Position numbers and translations under genes: made by a program. From contig NW_004086180.1 in NCBI RefSeq assembly GCF_000220395.1, positions 1-64,000 of the forward strand: DNA of 64,000 nt, written 5' to 3'. Source of the DNA: Ichthyophthirius multifiliis (lineage: Eukaryota; Ciliophora; Oligohymenophorea; Hymenostomatida). The notes under the pieces are model-generated. The model made no database searches, was not told where the DNA came from, and saw nothing but the letters and a program-made list of their open reading frames with translations. Positions 12,834-25,438 of the stretch are shown here, one piece after another (the stretch's first letter is position 1; every line of letters starts with the position of its first letter).

Positions 12834-14773
12834 TCAATTTATAGTTAATCCCGATAACTGCCTTTCAAATAACTATTTATATTATCCTTTTTTTTACAAT
12901 AAAGCTTTATGAGTTCCTATTTCGGCTACTTTCCCTTTATTCAAAACAACAATTTTATTACAATTTACAATCGTACTAAGCCTATGAGCTATCATAATAA
13001 TTGTCATATCATTTTTTTATTTCATTAATTATTCTATTGCTTATTAAACCTAAAAAAAAAGTTTTTGAAAATATATAAAAAAAATTTACTTAAAATTCAC
13101 TTTCAGCATCCAATGCACTTGTCGCCTCATCAAAAATTAAAATTCTTGGTTATAAAATAAGTGCCCTACTAATTGCAATTCTTTATTTTTAACCACCAGA
13201 TAATTTAGAGCCACTTTCTCCTACTATAGTTTTAAATCCTTAAGGAAAAAGTTTCTCGTTATGTATAAAATCATAACAATGTCCTAATTTACAGGCTTAA
13301 TCTAATTATTATTAAGTATAAGCTCCTCTTAATCCATATGTTATATTTTCTTCTATACTACCTTGAAAAAGTAATGGTTCTTAACTTACATATCCTATAT
13401 ATTTATATTTATATGTATAATTTTATTTTATTTATTTATTTTTAAATACCTATTTTTTACCTCAAATATACAATATCTATATCTTTAATATTTATATTAT
13501 CAATAAGAATTTCACCTTTTTTTACATCATAAAATCTCTCCAAAAGCTTAATAATAGTTGATTTTCCGCATCCACTTTGACCAACAAATGCTACTCTTTC
13601 GCCAGGCAAAATTTCTAAGCACAATTCGTTTAAAACAGGTTAGTTTTTGCGAAATTTATAGTAAAAGTCTACATTTTTGAACTATATTTTCCCCTGAAAA
13701 TCAACTTAAAGCCCACCTTAGATTTTTACTTTGGGCTATTTATCGATCATTTTAAAAAGCCTGGACATAGAAGCTGAAGCAGTAACAATTTTGGTGAAAG
13801 AAGAACTAATAGAAGCAGAAGAATCAGCCAAAGAATTTGTATATAAAATAACAGATGCCAACTCTCCCGATGTTAACTTATTTTTAGTTAACACCAAATA
13901 CCCTCCTAACCATAAAACACTCAAAGTTGCAATATTTGTAACGAAAGAAATCGCTCCCGAATAAAGTCCATTAGATTTACTTTTCTTAAATCCTAAATTA
14001 TATTAGTCTTGAAGAATATTTTTAAATTTATCAATCATTTTTAACTCTGAGGAAAAAGCTTTTACTGTCTTTATATTTTATAAACATTCAGATATATTTG
14101 CATTTACTTTTGCAGATTAATCTTAATAGTGTTTGGTGATTTTTCGTAAATAACGGCCATATACACCAGAAATTATTAAAAATATAGGAATTAATAAAAT
14201 TATAATACAAAAAAGGCTTTTTGAAATCTTAAAAAGCATAATTGAATTTCCTATACAAATAAATATATTTCTAATACCGTTTGACATATTACTACTTACA
14301 GCAGATTTAGATGACACTATAAATATAAAAAGAATATTTTAATATTAAAAAAAAGTTATTACTTATATCAATTTATAATCTACTAACTAGTTCACCTGAT
14401 AATTATTTATCATGAAAAGAAATATCATTAAGGATAAATTTCTCAAAACATTCATTTTTTAATTCATTAACAATTTTTTCTCCAATAACATTAAATATAC
14501 AGGTTCTAAAAAAAGCACTTGTCGAATTTAATAAATATAAAAGAATGGCATATAAAGCAATATCATTTAAATTTTTCATACTAAATTCGTGAGTAGTAGC
14601 ATCTAATAACTTACCGGAAAAGGAAGGAATATAAATTTAAGTAATTGATTAAAGTATTACATAAAAATAACCTATTAAGACTAATTTATATTATTTTTTT
14701 AGATACCAAAGTAATCTAATATAATTACTCCAATTAAATTTTTTTTTTTTTTTAATATTTTTTTCTTTTACAA

Positions 14774-14809
<36 letters not shown>

Positions 14810-15590
14810 CATCTTCATTTAAACCTATATTTTAATTTGATGTTTCTGGTACTTTATTCTATTAAGATTACGAAATTCTCTTTGCTAAAGGAGCTGTTTC
14901 TGTAAAATTAATATTACTTTCATTATTATTATTATTTTCATTTTAGAAAATTTATTATAAACTTTATTAATTGTTTTTTTATTCATCTTCTTTTACTTAA
15001 ATACTATCCAAAAATATGTCTTAAGTTTCAATATCTTTATCAATACTTTCATTAGACAAAACTTCTTAGGATAAATTTTCTTTTTTTTATTATTCTGAAC
15101 CATCTGAAAGGTCTTAAACTTCTGTTTCTTGATCATTATAGTTAAAAAATTTGAATTCATTTTCCTATTCACTAGATTCTGATTTTATTTATTATCTTTT
15201 AAAATTCAAATGTTTTAATTTAGTATTTATTGCAATTTTTTCCTCTTCCAATTTTTTTTTTATTTCTTCCTATTCTTCATCTTCTTCTTCTTCCTCATCT
15301 GAAGTTGTAATTTGAATTTAAATTATAGCCTTTGATCTTTCTCGAATTTATTCGATTTCTATTAACTAAAGTTGTTATACTGAAATTTGAGTTAATTTTT
15401 AATTTAGGGAAATAGAGTTTTTATGCAGTTTTTTTTGAGAAGGAGATTCATTTATTTAATCTTTTTCTTCTTCTTAGTCTTCTTATTCTTCTTCTTCTTC
15501 TTCTTCTTCTTAAATTTGAGAAATTGGAGGTAATTCAACTCCATCTTCAAGAAATTTTTTTTTTAATTTTCTTTTTACTTCTTTTTTCAT
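12834..15590 (-). CDS. ABCB-type half ABC transporter with acidic N-terminal extension
   Basis: An ATP-driven membrane exporter of the ABCB half-transporter type. About 270 cytosolic N-terminal residues hold acidic runs (EEEEEEEE near 15490, [12 protein letters not shown] near 15285) and an Asn run from an AAT tract. Then comes an ABC membrane domain with several hydrophobic spans ([40 protein letters not shown]) and the intracellular loop [20 protein letters not shown]. The ATPase domain is intact: Walker [11 protein letters not shown]-loop [12 protein letters not shown], signature LSGGQKQRIAISRA, Walker [14 protein letters not shown]-loop IAHRLS. It ends [13 protein letters not shown] before TGA. 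Introns lie near 13050-13090, 13385-13460 and 14315-14390. The arrangement resembles ABCB8/ABCB10/TAP-like proteins that act as dimers. The substrate and membrane are unknown; I see no clear mitochondrial presequence before the acidic extension. Confidence 0.93.
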
Positions 15591-17429
15591 TTTTTTTATA
15601 TTTTATGCAAAAATAAATTTTTAATATAATTATAAATGAAATTTTAATATGTAGATATATATATAAATAATAAAAAAAAAATAATAAAAAAATTAAAATA
15701 TAAACAATATTAATAAAAATAAATATTTATTAGTATTGTTTATTGTTTATGAAAATATTAATACCAAATTATAAATAATAATTAATAAATATTAAATGAA
15801 GAATTCTAATTACAAAATACTAAATAAAAATAATAAATACTAAAAAAAAAATGTTTAATTATTATATAAAAATATCAAATATATTTATTATTATGATTAT
15901 AATTATTATTTAAATTATATATATATAATATTTGAATTTTATTTTTATTTTTATTTTTTAATAAATTATTAATTTATTTTCTTTATGCCGATTGTAATTT
16001 ATAATATATTTTGTATTTATATTTAAAAATTATACAATATACTTATCAGTAAATAAAATTTATTAAATAATATTTAGTTATAAATAATCATAATATTTTT
16101 ATTCGTAAATTTTGAAATTATAATAAATTTTCAAAATTTTTATTTATAAATAATATAATTTTTATATAAGTTTTTTTTGAACTAAATATAAATTCTATAA
16201 TTATATTAATTAATATTTTATTTTTATTATTTTATATTGCTATATATTTTTTTTACATATATATAATAATATAGGAGTTTTTTTTTATTTTTTACTATAA
16301 TTGTTTTTTTAAAAAATTATATTAATATAATATTTATTAATAAACATTGTTCGTAATTATAAACAAATATAAAAATAATTAATTTTGATTATCTATATAA
16401 TATTATTTATTTTTATATAAGAATATTTAAAAGCTTTTTATTGTTAAATTCTTATTTTAAAATTATCTTGTAAATTTAAATTTAAATTACAATTTTATAT
16501 TTTTTCAATTAATAAAATTGAGATTAATCCATAAAATTTTAATTATTTTTTTATTTATTATACAATAAATATTAAAAATAGAAAAAAAAATATTATGATT
16601 TTGAAATAAAAACTTATATATAAATATTTGTATTTTTAATTTAATAAAATCTTTTTTTTTTATAAAATATAATAATGCTTTATATAAAATTAGAAAATAA
16701 TTTATAAATAAAAATATTTGTTAACATTAATTGCATGATAAAATATATATTTAGTAAAAATTGTTTTTGTATTCAAATTGTTTCTCAACAATATAATTAA
16801 TGCATAAATGATTATCTTATAATATAATATATATTTTTAAAATATATTATATAATTATTATACTTTTACATATCTTATACTTTGGATATAAATAAAATTA
16901 CTAAAATAATATATATATTTTTTAAATTAATATTGATTAAATTTATATAAATATAATTAACAATAATAATAATTACATAAAGAAAAATATATTAACTAAA
17001 TATATATTTGAAAACATAACATAATAAGTTATAATTTTAAAATACTTTAATTATAATAAATAATCATAATAATAAAAAATATTAAAATAGTTTTATTTTA
17101 TTATAAAAATAAAAAAAGTAATATTATAAATATTTAATATTTAATGCATATAAAAAATAAATATTTCAATGACTAATAAGTAAAATAAAAAATTAATATT
17201 TTTATAAAAATTATTTATGATAACTTTTTTTAGTTATTTTTTAATTTTTTTTTTTTTAATAATATTTATTTTAAATAATTTTTTTTCAAAATTTAAATAT
17301 TTGAATACAATTTTGATTAATATAAATTTGATAAATATTAAAGAGTTCTTTTAAATTTTTTAATAGTTGTTTTTTTTTTTATTTATATTGAAAAATAAAC
17401 AAATATTTATATATATATATATAATTTAG

Positions 17430-17469
<40 letters not shown>

Positions 17470-17576
17470 CATTTATATATCTTTGTTTTTCCTTTTAATT
17501 TTAATTATATTATATTTAAAAAAAAATATAAAAATACATTAATAAGAAAAGAAAATATTTTTTTTTAAATAAAATA
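15591..17576. other. Large non-coding divergent intergenic region
   Basis: Two kilobases of A/T between divergent genes. No reading frame with coding character on either strand, and no RNA gene recognised. A broken (TA)n microsatellite lies at about 17409-17468, just upstream of the next start. Confidence 0.7.
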
Positions 17577-18766
17577 ATGGGAGCAGAACAATCTCAATAA
17601 AATACAGAAAGCTATGAAGACTTACTTGTAAAAAATACTATAGTAAAAAAAGTAAACGACCCTCAATATGGCGAATGTACAATCCTAAAAGAAAAAACAA
17701 GCGGAAAGTAAACCATTTTAAGAGAAATAAATACTACCGGAGAAGAAGAGTTTTAAAAAAATTTCTCTATATATTCTTTAAAATAAAACTTAATACATAC
17801 AAATGTTATCTAATTAATAAGTAAGAAATAAATTAAAAAATAATAAAAAAAATAAAAAAATAGAATGCATATAAAAAACTGAAAGTTAATTTTGTTCCAC
17901 ATTTTACAAAATATACTTAGTTTTTGAATTTATAGAAAACTCCCTTTAACTAGAAATCGACAAAAGGAATGAATTAAACCAAAAGTTCAGTGAAGAAGAA
18001 TTATGGAATATTTTAAGCCAAACAATAAATGGTTTATCTTATTTATATTAAAATAAAATTTCTCATTAAAATATTAAGCCATCCACCATATACATTACAA
18101 ACGAAGGTCTCGTAAAAGTCATAGACCCTTAATTATTCTAATAGATAAGTATGTACTAAGATATTCTATCTAACAATTCAAAATTATAATAACATAGATA
18201 TTTATCTCCCGAACTAATAAGAAGCTTGAAATAATAAGAATGGTCTCCTAACCATAATTAATAAAAAAGTGATTTATTCAGTCTTGGAATGTGTGTATTA
18301 TATGCTGCCAATCTACAACCTTTAGAAGATTGTTATGATTATAAAGAATTTTCTATTAAATAAAACAACCTCAATTAACATTTAAATAAGGTAAAAGCTT
18401 AATATGGAAATAATTTATATAGTTTTTTATAAATCATGCTTAATTTTAATCCTGATGAAAGGCAAGATATTGTATTTCTTGATAGTATTTTAAATATGCC
18501 TAATACTTAAAATAATTAAACTTAAATACCTCTCCCTTAATAATAATATGCTCCTAAAATATAATAATAAACCCATTAGTAAATATCTTAAATTTAATAA
18601 TAGATTCCTTAAATTTAATAATAAAATCATTTATAATAATAATAAGTAATAGCTTAGACATATACATAATAATAATAGACATAATATTAATAAATATAAC
18701 AATTTAACTAATATTAGGAACCCTTAAAATAAAAACAATAACAATAAATAACACAATAACAATAAC

Positions 18767-18815
<49 letters not shown>

Positions 18816-20419
18816 TTAGTAAAAACTATCAAACTAATAATAATAATATGTAACAAAACAAGAATTCTTATAAAATCCCATTCCTTTACAATCTGAAGAT
18901 ACAAAAAGAAACAAATCTCAAATACAACCTTAAGTATAATTACAATCACAATAATATTATTAATAACAAAGTCGTACTTAATAATAGCAACCCACACTTT
19001 CAAAACCAAAAATAGCTCCTTCTATGATGAAAGATAATGAAGATGTAGGAAGCACTATTAAATTTATTCCTTAGGACGCAACATCTAAGATAGCAAAACC
19101 AGATGATAATATAGGAAATGCTTTAGGAGGTGATCCTTAAGAAAGTAATATGGAAGAAGATAATCAAGATCATTTAAAATAAATATAAATTAACTACCAA
19201 AATAGTTACTAAAACAGTGTATAATAATAATAAATAGAAAGCAATTATTAATAATAATTTAGTTAACCAAACCCCTAAGTATCAAATTTTAACCCAAATA
19301 TTATTAATTAGAATTATACTTCTTAGTCTAATCCTTATAATAATTTCTAATATATAAATAATACTGACATTTAGAATAAACCTTTAACAGGAATTCCTAA
19401 TTCTTATGGAATAAATGATAACTTTTAGTATATTCCTGGCCTTTCTTAATAAACATCGAATATTTAAACTAATGTATTAGGGTAAAACAATTATACTATA
19501 AAAAAAGAAGAAGTTGATGAATTAGTTAAAAGAGCACTTAATCCAAATATTAATACTACTAATATTATTAAAGATAATAATGTAAAACCTGTTTAAGAAT
19601 AATAAGGAGCATACAAACGTACAAAAAATAATATTTATATAATATAATATTTAAAAAATAAATATATAAAAATACAGCTTCTGAAGAAATAGAAGAGATA
19701 TTAAAAAATTCAGAAATTAATAAATATAAGATGATGTTTAATACAAACCATAATCCTTAGATTATTAGCATCAAGATTATAAAATATAACTCTAACCCCA
19801 AAACTAAAATTAATAATAATAAGATTATTACCAAAAAGCTGACTATAATTAATAATTCATGCAAAAACTTCCTCTTCAAAGCTTCGAATTAACGAAAGAA
19901 ATCTAAAATAATTCTTATCAATAATACCAATAATAAAAAGAATATGTAATCGAAAATTATCAAAATAATTCACGATATGAAGGTGAAAAATTAAACGGCT
20001 TAAGACATGGCAGAGGAAAATTTTTTTATTAAGATGGTGGCCTATACGATGGGGAATGGAAAGAAAACAAAATGCATGGAAAAGGAGTTCTTAGCTATGC
20101 TAGTGGAAAACCTGCATATGACGGAGATTGGGTAGATGATAAATTTGAAGGCTTTGGAATACTTTATAATGAAAATCCAGCAGTTTTATAAGGGCCTTTT
20201 GATTATACTAATTTCGATAATGTAGATGAGTTTTGGACTAAATATGATGGGTAATTCAAGGATGATAATAAGGAAGGATTTGGTACTTTATATTTGTCTA
20301 ATGGTGAAAAATTTACAGGAACTTTCCAAAAAGATTTTGTTAATGGACCAGGGACGTTTTTCTGTTTAAATAGGTAACCTATTAATGGTGTATGGGTTAC
20401 TAATAAATTATAAATTTGA
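17577..20419 (+). CDS. Pseudokinase with Q-rich linker and C-terminal MORN repeats
   Basis: MGAEQSQQ fits an N-myristoylation signal. Residues of about 20-300 follow a protein-kinase fold: VKNTIVKKVNDPQYGECTIL (strands 1-2), a helix-rich C-lobe, NGLSYLYQNKISHQNIKPS, KVIDPQLF, the YLSPELI activation-segment end, and an F-helix DLFSLGMCVLYAA. The catalytic residues are gone: the VAIK lysine position reads TILREI, HRD reads HQN, and DFG reads DPQ, so it is probably a pseudokinase. A linker of about 400 residues is mostly Gln and Asn, with a (TAA)n-coded Gln run near 18767-18815. The C-terminus holds MORN repeats (YEGEKLNGLRHGRGKFFY, YDGEWKENKMHGKGVLSY, YDGDWVDDKFEGFGILY, YDGQFKDDNKEGFGTLY, FTGTFQKDFVNGPGTF). 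MORN modules usually bind membrane lipid or proteins. Introns: about 17820-17862 and 19615-19670. A frame break at the A run 19703-19708 is cured by one base. Confidence 0.9.
18767..18815 (+). repeat. (TAA)n tract coding a glutamine run
   Basis: A trinucleotide tract inside the pseudokinase-MORN gene. In frame it reads TAA throughout, which is Gln in the ciliate code, and it extends an already Gln-rich linker. Confidence 0.9.
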
Positions 20420-20573
20420 AAAAAAAAATATTTTATAAAAATACATATATTTTTTTTTTTCGGGTTAAAATAAATTTTACCTTAATTTTTATTTTTTATA
20501 AATAACAAATATAACAAATTTATTTTAATAAATAAAATATCTTTATTATAAAAAAAAAAAAAAAATACTAAAA

Positions 20574-21614
20574 ATGAAAAAAATATTGATTATAATTGTA
20601 TTTTTAAATTTATATTATTGTTTTTTAACAAATTCGTCTTTAGATTTCTTCAATTTCAAGCAAAAATATTAAAAATAATATATTTCAACAAATGAACATT
20701 TTGAATCACTCTAAAATTTCTACTAAAACCAAAAGCATATACACCAACATTAATCTTTCTAAGTTAAAAATTCTGCTGTTTTTGGTCATACAAAATTCTC
20801 AGACTTATCTCCTCAATAATTTGCCTAAAAGCACTTAAAATTAAATCAAAAAAAACTTTTATAAGTAAAAAAAGAAACAAAAAAACTTACAACACCAATT
20901 TAATAAGATATTACTGTTGAAGAAAATGTACCTGAATAATTCGACTGGAGAGACAGAAACGTAGTAACAGAGCCTAAATACTAAAATACATGTGGCAGTT
21001 GTTGGACTTTTTCTACTACAGGAGTCATAGAATCTCAATATGCAATTAAGCATTAAAAGCTAGTCCCTTTTTCTGAATAATAACTAGTAGATTGTGATGA
21101 TATAAATGATGGATGTCATGGAGGATTAATGACTGATGCTTACAAATATCTTTAATAATCCGGAGGATTAGAATTTGTATATTTTATATGTAAAAAAATA
21201 ATAATATATATATAAAAAAAGGCTGAAGATTATGGGGATTATAAAAATAAGAAAGAAAAATGCAAATTTGATTTGAATAAAGTATAAGCTAAAATTAAAG
21301 AATGGTAGTAAATCGATGAAGATGAGGAAATTATCAAAAAATAACTTTACTAAAATGGACCTATAGCAGCAGGTGTAAATGCTAGATTATTATAATTTTA
21401 TAAAAGTGGTATATTTGACCCTAAAGAATGTGATTCGGATATTAATCATGCAATTTTGATTGTTGGGTATGGAGTAGAAAAGGATGGATAGAAATATTGG
21501 ATTATTAAAAATTAATGGGGAAAAGATTGGGGTATGGATGGATATTTTAAATTGGCGAGAGGAAAGAAGTAATGTGGAATTCATACTTATGCTAGTATCG
21601 CTTTTATTGAATGA
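20574..21614 (+). CDS. Papain-family (C1A) cysteine protease precursor
   Basis: A secreted or lysosomal cysteine endopeptidase. The signal peptide is MKKILIIIVFLNLYYCFLTN. The propeptide carries an I29-like pattern with NSAVFGHTKFSDLSPQQF (a variant of the GNFD-type region). The mature enzyme starts near VPEQFDWRDRNVVTEPKYQ. Catalytic parts are present: oxyanion Gln and nucleophile Cys in QNTCGSCWTFS, His in INHAILIVGYG, Asn in WIIKNQWGKDWG (usually KNSWG). The substrate-pocket stretch DGCHGGLM is present. One 45-nt intron at 21177-21221 joins GGLEF to AEDYGDY. The length of about 330 residues is normal for the family. The start is the first ATG before the signal peptide. Likely a cathepsin-like digestive or tissue-degrading protease. 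Confidence 0.93.
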
Positions 21615-21873
21615 TTTTTTGTTATAGGTTTATATTTTTATTTCTTATAAATATTTATAAATTATATAGAAAATTATAATACTAAAAACAAGTTTTTTTA
21701 TTTATAAAATATATAATAATCTGAATAAAATTAATCATAAGAAAATAAATAAAAAAATCGCAAATTAATAATTATTTATTATTTTTTTAAAAAAAGAAAA
21801 ATAAATAATATTTATATTTTTTATAAATAAAAAATTAAATATTATTATATAATTAAAAAGAACAGATTAAAAG

Positions 21874-22460
21874 TCAGTCAAAATATTTATTTTCATGTTT
21901 AAAATTTAATGACATTGATCTATAATTAATATACAATTATTTAACAGATATCAAAGTATTTTTCCTTGACATATTTTTATTAACAAAGCATAAAGTATTG
22001 AGCCTTTATCTATTAAATGTATTTTATTTAGGCTATCGATTTCTTTTATTCAAAATATCAACTGCAGTATCGTCTTTTATACTAAATTTAAATTATCTTT
22101 TCTAAAAACATTTCTTACCAGGCATATTAACTTCTTCAAATTCCTCATTTGATTCCTTAATAGGTTCAAAATCATTAAAATTATTTCGTAAAACCATAGT
22201 ATCTGCATCACCTAAAGATGGCTCAGATTAAAAAGTCAAAGAAAGTGTTTTTAATTGGTTTTTTTTTTTTCTTTCTAGTAGCCTTTTTTATAAAATATCA
22301 ATTTAATTATCGAATTGCTTTTTTATATAATCCTATGTTTTTTATAAATCTACTGAATTTAGTTATAATAAATATTGCATATCATTTTATGTCTTTTCTA
22401 AACTATAAATTAAATTCATTTTTATATTTTCTTATATATTTTATTGTATAATGTTATTAC

Positions 22461-22519
<59 letters not shown>

Positions 22520-22859
22520 TTTCTTTTATTATTTAATTGTCAATTTCATCATTATTTTGTAATTTATATTATTTATCTTCTTTTTCATTTATATTATTTT
22601 ATATTTATTTTTCATTGTTTTCATAGTTTTTCAATTATGCTGCTAAAGCATTTTATACATTCGGTTTTATAAGTAAATTATTTAATTTTTTATGAAAATA
22701 TTTGTATTTTTTGTCACCTTTAGCTTCATAATACCCTACTCCTTAAGTATATAATTCTATTAAATCATTTAATAACTTTATATCTGGTTAAGTATTCATT
22801 TCTACTTCTATTTAACAATTAAGAATTTTTTTTGCAAAATCATGTGATAGTTATGTCAT
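21874..22859 (-). CDS. Conserved-looking hypothetical protein with Gln run
   Basis: Starts MTQLSHDFAKKILNCQIEVE and continues with LLNDLIELYTQGVGYYEAKG, KYFHKKLNNLLIKP, then a Gln run coded by a TAA tract (22464-22517 on the other strand). After the run the frame changes by one register, either through an indel in the triplet tract or an unplaced intron. The next part (LEKTQNDMQYLLQLNSVDLQ, KKQFDNQIDILQKRLLERKK) looks helical and coiled coil. The tail is DTAVDILNKRNRQPKQ ... NFKHENKYFD before TGA. The N-terminal helical block looks like a folded domain, but I cannot name the family. Confidence 0.7.
22464..22517 (-). repeat. (TAA)n tract coding a glutamine run
   Basis: On the minus strand this tract is read as TAA codons (Gln) in the hypothetical gene 21874-22859. 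The frame after the tract differs by one register, so the tract is a likely indel site. Confidence 0.8.
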
Positions 22860-23043
22860 ATTTATTTTTTTGATAAATATATTAATTTTTTTTTTATTTT
22901 ATTTTAATAAAAAACAAAATAATCATTTAAAATTTATTTAAATGTAAAATTATAGTATTAAATTAAAAAATATTTATTTTTATTCCAAATAAAAAATTAC
23001 TATTTAATAACATAATAATTTTTATTAATCAAAAAAAAGAAAA

Positions 23044-25039
23044 TCACTCATTATTATCAACTATACCAATTTTAATTTTATCTCTTTTAGTTTTAATAAA
23101 TTCCTCTTCTTTTACATCATTTGGATCATTTTCCACATAATCAAAAAAGACACTTTCCTAAAAGTTTTACATATCTTCGATTTCTTTAGGTCTAGTATAA
23201 TCAATAGGATTTATTCCTACATAATCAGGAGGCTAAAAGTTCTCAGCATCAGTATTAATACTCTCAACCCTTAAAGAATCTTTTTTTTTAGCCAAAAAAG
23301 CTATTATTTTTTCTAACTTAAGCCCACACAATGTAATTTAATCAATCAAATCTTCCCTTTTAACCTCAATGTTTTTACTCTTCATATTTTTGGGTTATAA
23401 CTAATAAGAAACCCTACTTGTAACCATGCAGATTTAATCGATAATTTTTTCCAATTTTTTCACTTAAAATTCTTTATCTTATAATTTATCCTATTCTTCA
23501 ATTAAAATCTACTCATATTTTTCAATATTGACATTTTGATTATTTTATTCGCTATTATTATTTTAATGTTCATTTAATGCTGAATTATTATTATTTAATT
23601 TATCAATATATTTTAAAATTTCTAATTCCTGTTTAGATTTAATAATTTCTTCTGTATAAGTCTTTATTTAATTTTAATAATATTACTTAAATTACTCCAA
23701 ATCCTAATTACTTTCTTCCATGAATTTTTTATGTTTTTCCAATTACCCAATCTCTGAGACACATGAAACTTTCAAAAGCCCTTCCATATTTTACCTTTTC
23801 TAATTCAATATTTTCTCTACCTTAATTTTTTCTTATTTAATTTTATTATTTTAATTTTCTTTTTCCATTTATAATTTTTTTAATTCTTCTTTTTTCTATT
23901 ATATTTCTTATTAAAGTTGCTCCTCTTTTCTTTTATTTTCGTGTTTGAAAATTTCCTAAAGAGCTCTTTTATCCTCAAATTCACTTAATTCGTCTTCCAA
24001 AAGTTCCTAAAACTTCAAAGGCAACTTAAATCCTTTTCTTGAATACATAGACATTTGTTTATTTATATTGTCTTATTTTTATTTATAAATGATATTTTTC
24101 TACTCACATTAATGCAATTTCATTTTATTTTTCATATATTCTTCATATAATAACTCGCTCTATTTTTTTTCGTATAAAAGTAATTACTTTCTAGTTTCCT
24201 ACATGTGTTTTAAAGACATTTAAATAGCCTACTCATCATCTAGTCTTGAACTAAATTCTTAATATTATGCTTCTAAATTACTTAATTTTTTTCTCTCCTC
24301 CTCAGTAGTAAAAACAATAGTACAATTTTAAATTTAAGTTTATATACCTTACAATTCTTTTTCCTTTTATTAAATTTCATATTTAATTTTATTAAAATGT
24401 TTTTAATCTTATATTAACATCTATTCATTTCTTTAAATTTCGCCTTAAAGCTTTACTTTTTTTCTCAATTTTTTCAATTATTCGATTACATTTTCATATT
24501 AATCTTGTAAATACAAATTATCGAAATCAGTTATAATTTTACTCTTATATGTATCTACTACTTATTTTTTTTTCCTTTTTTTAAATTCTTGCTCATTTTC
24601 CCATCTTTTTTATAAACTTTGATCTAATTGTTTTTTCGAAGATTTCTAAGAAATCTTTTCTCGATCTTCTTTTTGTATTTCTACATCTAAAAATTACTTC
24701 AATTACATTATTTTATTTCCATGGATTGATGTTTTTGCACGAGAAGCCTTTTATTAATTTATTATTTATTATTGTTATTATTAAAAAATTTGCATGTTTT
24801 TTTAGTTTTTTTAATCATTTAACAAAGGAAGTTTATTTTAACTTTTTTGAATATCTTCTTTTTTTTCTTCAGGTTTCTTTTTTTTTTATTGATTTATTTG
24901 TACATATAATATAAATATAATTTTCTTTTTTTACTTTTATAGCGACATCATTTTTTTATATTTAATTCGATTTTGTTAAATTTTTTTATTTTTAATTTTC
25001 CACATCAACTCCTGTCAAGCTGAATGTTGCTTCACTCAT
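23044..25039 (-). CDS. Coiled-coil protein, possibly axonemal
   Basis: Starts MSEATFSLTGVDVENQKQKN and ends KRDKIKIGIVDNNE before TGA, with introns near 24888-24945 and 24060-24120. The body of about 600 residues is helical: LDVEIQKEDREKISQKSSKK, RWENEQEFKKRKKKQVVDTY, LSNLEAQYQEFSSRLDDEQA, FQELLEDELSEFEDKRALQE. Near the C-terminus a less helical block holds DQITLCGLKLEKIIAFLAKK and FQPPDYVGINPIDYTRPKE. The shape, with long coils and conserved-looking short blocks, is typical of axonemal ruler, docking or regulatory-complex proteins, but no family was identified. No membrane segment is seen. It is divergently placed from the phospholipase gene. Confidence 0.75.
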
Positions 25040-25238
25040 TTTTTGTTCTTTTTTTGTTTTTTTTTTTTTTGAATTTCTTTTAAAGAAAGATAAATTAAAT
25101 ATAAAAAATATAATGTTGTTTTAAATATAATAAAAATATTATTTTTTTCAAATTGAAGAAACGAAGTTATTTTTTTTTTATAAATAAATTTATTAGAATA
25201 AAAATTTGTTAATAAAATGTATATATATATATATATAA

Positions 25239-25295
<57 letters not shown>

Positions 25296-25438
25296 GATTT
25301 TTTTTTTTAATTTTTAAATATTTTAATTTTTCTTCTTTAAGAACTTTTTTATAAAAAATTATTTATAAAACTAATATAATTATTTTGTTTTAAAAAATAA
25401 ATAATCTATATAAGCAAAAGTCTGAAAATTAAAAAAAA
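25040..25438. promoter_or_regulatory. Divergent promoter region with (TA)n tract
   Basis: A 399-bp spacer between divergent start codons, so it should contain both promoters. It carries a long interrupted (TA)n tract at about 25219-25292 and several T runs. No specific factor site is recognisable. Confidence 0.45.
25219..25292. repeat. (TA)n microsatellite in divergent promoter
   Basis: A long, twice-interrupted TA repeat midway between divergent start codons. Comparable TA tracts lie at about 6549-6584, 17409-17468, 29569-29608 and 62575-62635, all in intergenic sequence or introns. Confidence 0.9.

Noticed and set aside
15591-17576. Possible tRNA or structured RNA in the large A/T spacers
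   Set aside because: No tRNA-like conserved arm (GGTTCGAAT type) or stem-rich block was seen here or in the other spacers. Absence by eye is not proof.
18704-19009. Minus-strand standard-code frame full of Ile and Val that looks like a membrane protein
   Set aside because: It is the reverse complement of the (TAA)n and CAA-rich glutamine linker of the pseudokinase-MORN gene. The hydrophobicity is a by-product of the repeat.
22201-22275. Frameshift at a run of 12 T in the hypothetical gene 21874-22859
   Set aside because: Recounting the run showed that the frame (ERKKKNQLKTLSLTF) continues without a change.
22218-22672. Plus-strand frames with Phe/Ile-rich, membrane-like sequence
   Set aside because: Antisense of the minus-strand hypothetical gene and its Gln tract; hydrophobicity comes from T-rich complement.
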